Positions 4,968-11,340 of a DNA stretch of 11,744 nucleotides are shown here, one piece after another. Origin of the DNA: Neovahlkampfia damariscottae. Lineage: Eukaryota > Heterolobosea > Selenaionea > Neovahlkampfiida > Neovahlkampfiidae. The DNA lies in contig JABLTG010000300.1 of the NCBI GenBank assembly GCA_016618085.1, positions 1 through 11,744 on the forward strand, in the 5' to 3' direction. Below the pieces are notes generated by a model that did no database searches, was not told the origin of the DNA, and saw nothing but the letters and a program-made list of their open reading frames with translations. Position numbers and translations under genes: made by a program. The stretch's first letter is position 1. The number at the start of each line of letters is the position of its first letter.

Positions 4968-7241
4968 ATGTCAGTTGATGAAGCGATTTATAAAGAAAAT
5001 ATAAATAAACTCGAAGAATTAATAAAAAAAGGATTTAAAATTGACAAACAATATCCTTATCCACTTGGTTGTGTAAGAGTTACTTTTCTTATAATGATTA
5101 GGATGTAAGAAAGAAATATAAATTTATAAATCATGATTAGTATGTAAGAAAGAAATATAAATTTATCAATCATGATTAGGAAGTAAGAAAGAAATATAAA
5201 TTTATCAATCATGATTAGCGTGTAAGAAAGAAATATAAATTTATCAATCATGATTAGGGTGTAAGAAAGAAATATAAATTTATCAATCATGATTAGCGTG
5301 TAAGAAAGAAATATAAATTTATCAATCATGATTAGGGTGTAAGAAAGAAATATAAATTTATCAATCATGATTAGCGTGTAAGAAAGAAATATAAATTTAT
5401 CAATCATGATTAGTATGTAAGAAAGAAATATAAATTTATCAATCATGATTAGGGTGTAAGAAAGAAATATAAATTTATCAATCATGATTAGTATGTAAGA
5501 AAGAAATATAAATTTATCAATCATGATTAGTATGTAAGAAAGAAATATAAATTTATCAATCATGATTAGGGTGTAAGAAAGAAATATAAATTTATCAATC
5601 ATGATTAGTATGTAAGAAAGAAATATAAATTTATCAATCATGATTAGGAAGTAAGAAAGAAATATAAATTTATCAATCATGATTAGTATGTAAGAAAGTA
5701 TGTAAGAAAGAAATATAAATTTATCAATCATGATTAGTATGTAAGAAAGAAATATAAATTTATCAATCATGATTAGGGTGTAAGAAAGAAATATAAATTT
5801 ATCAATCATGATTAGTATGTAAGAAAGAAATATAAATTTATCAATCATGATTAGGAAGTAAGAAAGAAATATAAATTTATCAATCATGATTAGTATGTAA
5901 GAAAGAAATATAAATTTATCAATCATGATTAGCGTGTAAGAAAGAAATATAAATTTATCAATCATGATTAGTATGTAAGAAAGAAATATAAATTTATCAA
6001 TCATGATTAGGAAGTAAGAAAGAAATATAAATTTTGATTTACAACATTTTGGAAGTATTTTAGAGACGATGTACTTTTTTATCTAATTTTATATTTTTAG
6101 AACCAAAGTTATGGTGATTCTATTCCTTGGACTCCACTCCAATATGCTGCAGCTATCGGAAAGCAAGTATGTCACTTTTTATTTATCTTTTCAGAGTGTC
6201 ATTGATTTTTTGATTGAAAATGGAGCTGATATTTCAATTAAAGATAAAACAGGAAGAACTGCTCAAGAAATTGGAGATAATTTAAAAAGAAACATTGACG
6301 TTTTGTCAAGTGTCAAAAAAAAAGAAAGAAAAGAAAAAGAAAGAAAAGAAAATGAAAGAAAAGAAAAAGAAAGAAAAGAAAATGAAAGAAAAGAAAAAGA
6401 AAGAAAAGAAAAAGAAAGAAAAGAAAAAGAAAGAAAAGAAAATGAAAGAAGAGAAAAAGAAAGAAAAGAATTTTTCTTAAAGCCACTTGAATTTTTTCAA
6501 AATTCAAATAAATCATTCAAAGAAAATCAAGAAATCTTTAATGAATTTCAAAAAATATTTCAATCCTATCTTAAAAATGAAATCAAAGATGAAATTTTAG
6601 ATGAAATTTTATTGAAAAAGATTGAAAAAACAAAAAATCCAAAAATTATTTCAAAATTAAACAATAATTCATGGTTAAGAGTGAATTATGAAAATGATTT
6701 TTTAGAAAAGATTGAAAAATTAAAAAAAAATCCAGCAACATCAGAAGAATTAAAACAAATGAAAAAAGTTATTCGTAGAAAATTAGAAGAATACGAAGAT
6801 GAAAATCCAGAAAAAGAAGAAAAACTTTTACAACTTGTGTTCAAAGATTTATTTCAAGAATGGGTCAATCAAAAATCAAAATTTATGGATTTATTTGATG
6901 AAATGATCAATTTTAAATCTAATTCTGAAGTCGAATTGAAATTTGAAATTATGAAAGAGATTAAATCTGGGAAGATTCAAGATGGAGATATCTTTTTTGA
7001 AATTGAAAGATGCTTTAAAATATTAGGTAATTATTTTAATAACTCTGAAAATAATCATGGAATGAAATTATTTATTTCGAATCATTTTTATCAAGAAGAA
7101 ATTGGTGTTCTCAAAGAAGAAAATGATGTTCTCAAAGAAAAAATTGAATCAATGGAACAAAAAATTCAAGAATTGGAATCACTCCTTTTAACTGATAAAA
7201 AAATGGAATTTGTTCCTCATGATGCTGTTTTCATTGAATAA
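4968..7241 (+). CDS. Spliced ankyrin-repeat protein with charged coiled-coil tail and possible one-codon microexon array
   Basis: Exon 1 is 4968-5072 (35 codons from MSVDEAIYKENINKLEELIK, preceded in frame by TAG at 4959). A 22-codon exon at 6101-6166 (NQSYGDSIPWTPLQYAAAIG...) and a final exon at 6195-7241 (SVIDFLIENGADISIKDKTG...) rebuild an ankyrin repeat only when the 28-nt intron 6167-6194 is removed, so the splice model is well supported. All junctions are phase 0. Without the array the product is 405 aa; if the 24 triplets between 5102 and 6013 are exons it is 429 aa, with a Tyr/Gly/Arg/Glu insert between the first ankyrin helices and the TPLQYAA repeat. The last exon continues with ten KERKE/NERKE units (6321-6470), a helical acidic-basic region, and a C-terminal coiled coil (GVLKEENDVLKEKIESMEQK). 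No signal peptide or membrane segment is seen. Ankyrin plus coiled coil suggests protein binding; the partner and pathway are unknown. It lies beside the mobile element as neighbour or cargo. Confidence 0.75.
5073..5101 (+). other. Candidate first intron of the array, 29 nt
   Basis: This begins GTAAGAG right after codon 35 and ends ATAATGATTAG, with a pyrimidine-rich middle (ACTTTTCTT). Its length matches the confirmed-looking 28-nt intron of the same gene. Its 3' end is the same ATGATTAG that ends every repeat unit, while its 5' half differs. In the alternative model it is just the start of one long intron, 5073-6100. Confidence 0.5.
5102..6034 (+). repeat. 39-bp tandem array: 24 one-codon cassettes each followed by a 36-nt intron-like block
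   Basis: Each unit is a triplet plus a 36-nt block that starts GTAAGAAAG and ends CATGATTAG. Triplets start at 5102, 5141, 5180, 5219, 5258, 5297, 5336, 5375, 5414, 5453, 5492, 5531, 5570, 5609, 5648, 5687, 5738, 5777, 5816, 5855, 5894, 5933, 5972 and 6011. They are TAT x10, GGT x5, CGT x4, GAA x4, GAT x1. Read in order, units 1-12 give DYERGRGRYGYY and units 13-24 give GYEYYGYEYRYE. The 36-nt block is identical in all complete units except one base in unit 1 (5132) and a 12-bp duplication in unit 16 (TATGTAAGAAAG repeated at 5687-5698 and 5699-5710). Unit 24 keeps only the first 21 nt of the block. Each block, read in the triplet's frame, ends in an in-frame TAG. Either a microexon chain or an intronic minisatellite; the repeat itself is certain. 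Confidence 0.97.
6014..6100 (+). other. Candidate last intron of the array, 87 nt
   Basis: It starts with the repeat's own donor half (GTAAGAAAGAAATATAAATT at 6014), then diverges at 6035 and ends with a strong pyrimidine tract and TATTTTTAG at 6100, directly before the ankyrin exon. CTAAT at 6083-6087 is a possible branch site. A weaker acceptor (ATTTTAG ending at 6063) would give a 7-nt out-of-frame exon and is less likely. Confidence 0.5.
6167..6194 (+). other. 28-nt intron in the ankyrin gene
   Basis: It starts GTATGTCAC and ends ATCTTTTCAG. Removing it joins PLQYAAAIGKQ to SVIDFLIENGADIS, restoring the classic ankyrin spacing; 28 nt is not a multiple of three, so retention would break the frame. 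This fixes the size class of introns used by this genome. Confidence 0.85.
6321..6470 (+). repeat. Ten-copy 15-bp coding repeat (KERKE / NERKE)
   Basis: Ten perfect-length 15-bp units encode K/N-E-R-K-E. The first codon alternates AAA or AAT in the order K K N K N K K K N K; the only other change is an Arg for Lys in unit 9. It forms a highly charged single-helix-like segment between the ankyrin part and the C-terminal region. It makes open frames in several other phases and on the other strand, which are artefacts. Confidence 0.95.
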
Positions 7242-7979
7242 ACGCTATTTTCATAACTCATTTGAAGCATTTTTTGTTGATTCAACTTGGAATTCAGCTG
7301 TTCTCAAATTTCAGAACCACTCTGCAGTTCTTCAAGTTTCATTTTCACTTGCAAATTTCCAGAAAAATAATTAATAACTCCTTAAACCCATTACTTTTTT
7401 CACTCAGTCCAACATCTATTTTAAAAAAGTTATTTTCAAAACGATTACCTTTACTAATGAAATAAAAAATACATCCTTTCAATCTCTTTACAACAACTTT
7501 ATTCTACACTTCTTCCTTTTTATTTTTCAAAAACCAATTGTTAAAACAAACCCAAAATATATCAATTCTTTGAAACTAGGTTTGATTTCCAAATTTTTGA
7601 AGGTTTAATTTATAGGTGCTGGTTGTTATTGTTTGTTGATTTCCTGAACTGTTCATTTAATTAACGCACAGAGGTTTGTTTTACAATTTCTTTAGTGCTG
7701 AGCGTGATTGGTCGGATGATTCTACAGCTGGAATTTTTATAGTCTTTCATTTCCAAAATTTAGTCGCTGAAAAAGGACTTAGACCCCCTACTACTATAAT
7801 GTTTATTCTATTATCCACTTTCACTTTCTTACTCTCTGTTTGATGAAATTCAGACATTTTCAAAATACTTCCATTGCAAAATGAAAAGTCTCATTCAAAG
7901 GTTGTGAAATCACCAAATATGGATATTTGAATAGCCTAATTCAGATGTTTATCTCTGTTTAATACAACTTTGTTCCGCA
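7242..7979. other. Stretch without a recognisable gene (3' UTR and LTR-like debris)
   Basis: No coding region is supported. AATAAA at 7461-7466, 220 nt after the ankyrin stop, is a reasonable poly(A) signal for that gene. Between about 7640 and 7800 there are blocks resembling the downstream LTR: CCTGAACTGTTCATTTA (7643-7659), GATTGGTC (7705-7712), TTTATAGT (7736-7743) and a C-run ACCCCC (7783-7788) that would be a purine tract on the minus strand. This may be an older, related LTR fragment. Confidence 0.4.
7461..7466 (+). terminator. Possible poly(A) signal of the ankyrin gene
   Basis: AATAAA lies in an AT-rich tract 220 nt past the stop codon. No other exact AATAAA sits closer in the + direction. 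Function is inferred from position only. Confidence 0.3.
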
Positions 7980-8356
7980 TGTAACATGAGAAAAAGTCTT
8001 TGAATACAAGTTGAATAAAGGTTTATTTTATGTAAAAACCAAAAACTAAAACAATTGGTTAATTCTAACCAATAAAACGTCTTGAATGACTCAATTATTC
8101 CGATAAATATCTTGATCATCTCAATTTCCTGTTTGGAATAAAGGTTTGAGTAAGTTAAAAGTAAGTTTGAGTGATAAAGTTAGTCCTGGTATGTTGTACC
8201 TGAACTGTTTATTTAGACAAAAACAGTTACAAAATAACGGCATTTATAGTTAATGTGGCACATTCTGATTGGTCAAAGAGTGAAGACAAAGTTATTGAAT
8301 AAAGCCAAATGATTGGTCAATTCAAATAATAGTATGAATACAAGTTATTCTATACA
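7980..8356 (-). mobile_element. Probable 3' LTR of the Ty3/gypsy remnant
   Basis: Directly after a minus-strand polypurine tract (8357-8368) the sequence begins TGTATAG and, 377 bp on, TGTTACA ends at 7980, giving TGT...ACA ends. In between, reading minus, are CCAATCA boxes (complement of 8265-8274 and near 8308-8315), a TATAAAT box (8242-8248) and AATAAA (8208-8213) in promoter/poly(A) order. The left end is the weaker call because there is no second LTR in the window for comparison and no target duplication can be tested. Confidence 0.55.
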
Positions 8357-8368
8357 TTCCCCCTTTCG
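8357..8368 (-). other. Polypurine tract
   Basis: Minus strand CGAAAGGGGGAA immediately precedes TGTATAG. In LTR retrotransposons this tract primes plus-strand DNA synthesis and abuts the 3' LTR, so it marks both element type and orientation. Confidence 0.65.
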
Positions 8369-8708
8369 AAATCTAACCCTTACATAATTTCTAAACTTTA
8401 ACCTGAATGATTAGCAATGTTTTTTGATGTTGAAATGGTCTTTAGCAATTTCTCTATTCCTGGACTTGATACTTCGTATCATATTCTTCTCGCAGTGGAA
8501 CAAAAAACTTTGGTGATCATGAGTATCTAAAAAAAAAAAATAAATATAAAAAAAATTTTGTGAGTTTGTTGATGAAAATTAAAAAAAAATAATAATAAAA
8601 ATTTGTGTAAAATAAAAAGTAAAAGTAATAAAATAAAATAAAATAAAAGTTTTGTGTTAGTTGTGATAACAAAACAAAATAAAATAAAATAAATAATTTG
8701 AAATACAA
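8369..8708. other. 3' untranslated part of the gypsy element with AAAAT runs
   Basis: Between the pol stop and the polypurine tract there is no gene. The region is A-rich on the plus strand and holds pentanucleotide runs of TAAAA/AAAAT type at about 8626-8650 and 8674-8693. Small open frames on the minus strand here are low-complexity Phe/Tyr/Leu-rich and not credible proteins. Confidence 0.5.
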
Positions 8709-9190
8709 TCACTTGAGTAAAGTAATTTCATTGTTCAATGATTCTAGTTGTTTTAATAATTCTTGTTGTTTTTTCAATTTCTTCTGTAATTGTTCTTCCT
8801 TTTTAAGTCTTTCTAATTTTTGTAATTCTTTGAATTCAACTATTAAATTTGAATCTACATAATTAGATTGTATATCTAAACAGAAGTCACCTTCAAAACC
8901 TACAGTATAAGTATTGTTGGTGTTCTTTTTCAATATAGTTACAGGTTGAGCGTATTTCTTTAAGCGAGTCAGATTTGTCTACCAATCAAAGAAAAAGGTG
9001 AACTTAAAGTCTTTTCTATAATTCGGTTGTTACAATAAAATTGAATGAATTGAAGGTAATTGTGCCACTCCAGGTGATTTTCTTCTTTTACTAACATTTT
9101 TCGTAAAACCTTAGTGAAAATTTTGACGCTCAATTCAGCTAAACCATTTGGCCCTGTGGTGGTGTGGAGCAGATTTATTAACAGTAACAC
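8709..9190 (-). pseudogene. Gypsy integrase C-terminal half (two frames)
   Basis: The frame ending at 8969 starts with NGLAELSVKIFTKVLRKML, the usual region around the third catalytic acid (Glu) of the integrase core, and continues into the post-core helices. A second frameshift near 8970 leads into KKYAQPVTILKKNTNNTYTV, which resembles the C-terminal beta-barrel of gypsy integrases. The protein ends in a Lys/Leu/Gln/Glu-rich coiled coil (residues ~39-72 of the last frame) with stop TGA at 8711-8709. The coiled-coil end is an unusual extra. Confidence 0.7.
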
Positions 9191-9851
9191 CTACTTTTTC
9201 TAACAGAGTATTAACAGAAGCCATGAATTCAGCACCATTGTCAGTAATTATTGCTTTTGGCCAGCCAAGTCTGGTAAAAATCCGAACTAAAGCATCAGCG
9301 ACATTATCAGCACTTTTTTTGTTGAGTGGTTCAAGAGCTATGTATTTGGTGGCATAATCCACAATAATTAAAACATGTTTGTATGTTTGGTCACCTTCTG
9401 ACGCAGATGACATGTCAGCAAGGTTCATACCTAGCACATTCCATGATAAAACATTATTATCTAAACTTTTTAAAGGATGGTAGCCACGTTTTTGAATTTG
9501 ATGAAATGCACATTTTGGGCATGTTTTGGTAACCTGCAGAGCATCTTGGTGAATACCTTTCCAGGTGTAACCTTCATCTTGTACTTCTCTTACCAGAGCT
9601 CTAGCACCAAAATGTCCAAATTTGTGATGTTTTAGTAAAAGCATTTTTCGGAATTTTTCATCATGAAGTTCTTCCAAAAGAGATGTATCTGGAACATCAG
9701 CATGTAAAGTAAGTAAAGAAGCAGCATTATGTTCTAACTCAAATTTTTCAAAGTCATTGTATGGTGTATCATTTGGATCAGGTGATATACCACTTTTAGA
9801 TACAGAATCAATTTTAGCCAGTATTTCACCTGTAAATAAAGTGGTGAGCAC
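9135..9851 (-). pseudogene. Gypsy integrase N-terminal zinc domain and core
   Basis: About 239 codons contain a zinc-binding HHCC set (LKHHKFGHFGARAL ... CPKCAFHQ), then the catalytic core with VLIIVDYATKYIALEPL (first Asp) and RLGWPKAIITDNGAEFM (second Asp). The frame is lost just after SAPHHHRA, where one extra base in the run at 9147-9149 shifts reading before the third catalytic residue. The upstream ~85 residues look like the linker between RNase H and integrase. Confidence 0.8.
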
Positions 9852-10080
9852 TTTGTAAAGCGTAAGTTAAAGCTAAACCTTCTAATTTAAAAATGCCATA
9901 GCGACATTCACGTTTTTTAAGAGAATGACTTGCAAATTGGATTACACGGCATTGGTATAAAGCATCATTCAGAATGTAATATTCCCCAGCAGCAATTTCA
10001 AATAAATCATCTTCAAGTTCCTTGTCAAAAATTTTAAAATCATTTTCTTCTGGATCCAATGAATCGGAATTGATATTCAC
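9826..10080 (-). pseudogene. Gypsy RNase H, second part
   Basis: VIQFASHSLKKRECRYGIFK followed by LEGLALTYALQSAHHFIYR is the central strand and helix of a retroelement RNase H, with Glu of KLEGLA as a catalytic residue. The following conserved strand with the next Asp is missing; the sequence jumps near 9840 into the integrase linker in another frame, indicating an internal deletion. The preceding acidic stretch (residues 1-30) is not typical of RNase H. Confidence 0.7.
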
Positions 10081-10361
10081 TTTTACTCTTTTGGTTGATG
10101 AGCTCGAATGTTCAAAGGTTAGATCTGTTCCATTTGTTCTTTGGTCATCTTGGACGCCTTTATTGAGAAAATTAAGTGCTTGTCTGAACCTTCACAAAAT
10201 GCACTTTCGTCATTTACAGGTCTAATGACATCTTTATGGTACCAGTATCATCTTTCTGAAGTACCTGTCAACTACAGTACGTCTTGCTTTGTGAAACGGA
10301 AGAGAGGAGTATCCAGTTGACTTGGGACTTCGTAAACCCTCCCATCAACTTCCTGATTCAG
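10081..10361 (-). pseudogene. Broken interval between the two RNase H fragments
   Basis: This stretch has stops in all minus frames and no recognisable domain. With the Lys/Asp-rich tail before it and the acidic segment after it, it separates two RNase H strands that are normally about ten residues apart, so it belongs to an insertion in that domain, either native to this family or added later. Confidence 0.45.
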
Positions 10362-11123
10362 TTACAATTCGGAGTCATGCTCATCAACAAGATCTTCCTT
10401 TGAATCCAAGTTCTTTTTTGACCTAAGTTTGAATTTATCGGAGTACTCTTTTTGAATAATCTCCTTCAAAAATAACTTGAATTTTTTCTTGTCTGTATCT
10501 TGAAGTTGTAAAATATCTTTGTCAATTTGAGCTAATTTGACATCTTGAAAAGCAATCATACCTAATCCAGTGTAACTTGCATCAATTCCAATTTTTATTG
10601 GAATTGAATAATCTGGTTTGTAGAGACCTGACGGAGAAGCAAGTATTTTGTGTATAGCCTCCCATGCTCTATTCATGTCCTTAGTCCAAATTATTCTTCT
10701 TCTAGTTGAATTTTTCAATTCATTGAACGGTTGAAGTAATTTATTAGCCATAAAATATCTTCGAAAATATGAAACAAATCTAATCCATTTTTGGAGTTTC
10801 TTTGGTGTATTTGGTTTTTCCCAATTTGTCAATTTTCCTAATTTGTCTACATCAATAGAAAGTTTATGATGTGAGATGACATGTCCAAGCAACTTAATTG
10901 AGGTTAATCCAAAGTGATATTTTGACGTTTTGATAGTCATATTAGCAGCAGTTAAAGCATCTAATACTTTTTGGATGTGAATTTGATGTTCTTGAATGTT
11001 GTCCGAGAAAATAATAATATCATCAACATAACTGAGACAATTGGTACAGTCTTTCAAAATGTCTTTCATGATTCTACAAAAATAACCTGGAAGAAATTTG
11101 ATTCCAAAAGGAGCTCCAATGTG
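10362..11123 (-). pseudogene. Gypsy reverse transcriptase palm/thumb and start of RNase H
   Basis: The frame opens at about 11123 with APFGIKFLPGYFCRIMKDIL, then the catalytic LSYVDDIIIFSD box, thumb motifs (IKLLGHVISHHKLSID, LQKWIRFVSYFRRYF) and the first RNase H strand IGIDASYTGLGMIAFQD. This is a clear Ty3/gypsy arrangement. After IAFQDV comes a ~75-residue Lys/Asp-rich stretch, not found in ordinary gypsy RNase H, that ends at the stop near 10362. Confidence 0.85.
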
Positions 11124-11340
11124 CTACAGGTAGTTTATCATAAAAAATAGCTTTTCCAATTGTTAAATTCATACTTAGAGCAGCAAAAGGGTGTGTGGCA
11201 GGACTGTGACATAAACTAAATAATTTACAATTACCATTTTACCATTTAATTTATAACAAAAAGGAATAAGATAAGGAAGTGGGAAAATGGTAAGGTGGTT
11301 TTAGGAAAATCTGAAACTTTTAAAAAATATTCAATTTTAC
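11124..11340 (-). pseudogene. Gypsy RT N-terminal fingers, frameshifted
   Basis: Pieces in alternating frames align with the RT fingers: FLKVSDFPKTTLPF, then FPLPYLIPFCYKLNGKMV, then AALSMNLTIGKAIFYDKLPV just before APFGI. Together they follow the order of conserved blocks before the PFG motif. Several indels break it. Upstream of about 11340 similarity fades. Confidence 0.55.

Larger units (their letters stand above)
8709..11340 (-). pseudogene. Decayed Ty3/gypsy pol gene (RT, RNase H, integrase)
   Basis: Fragments occur in the Ty3/gypsy order RT-RNase H-integrase along the minus strand, but in different frames. At least five frame breaks and one internal deletion are visible. No gag, protease or 5' LTR is recognisable up to the window end, so the element is truncated or its 5' part lies beyond. 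It would have made a reverse transcriptase polyprotein; as it stands it cannot. Confidence 0.85.

Noticed and set aside
5057-6004. 315-codon minus-strand frame of MIDKFIFLSY repeats
   Set aside because: It exists only because the 39-bp unit is 13 codons long without a stop in that phase. It is antisense to a well-supported spliced gene and has no non-repeat protein part.
5102-6034. CRISPR array
   Set aside because: The constant part is 36 nt, but the variable part is only 3 nt, which cannot be a spacer, and the setting is a eukaryotic intron-containing gene.
6295-6516. Lys-rich plus-strand and Phe/Leu-rich minus-strand frames
   Set aside because: They are other-phase shadows of the KERKE repeat.
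6111-7241. Unspliced 376-aa protein starting at the ATG at 6111
   Set aside because: Its first 28 residues read through the ankyrin exon in the wrong frame and through the 28-nt intron. Splicing gives a proper ankyrin repeat, so the real start is at 4968.
7262-7465. 67-codon plus-strand frame after the ankyrin stop
   Set aside because: It starts at TTG, has low-complexity content and sits in the likely 3' UTR.
8517-8712. Two Phe/Tyr-rich minus-strand frames
   Set aside because: They are translations of A/T homopolymer and AAAAT runs, between the gypsy pol stop and the polypurine tract.
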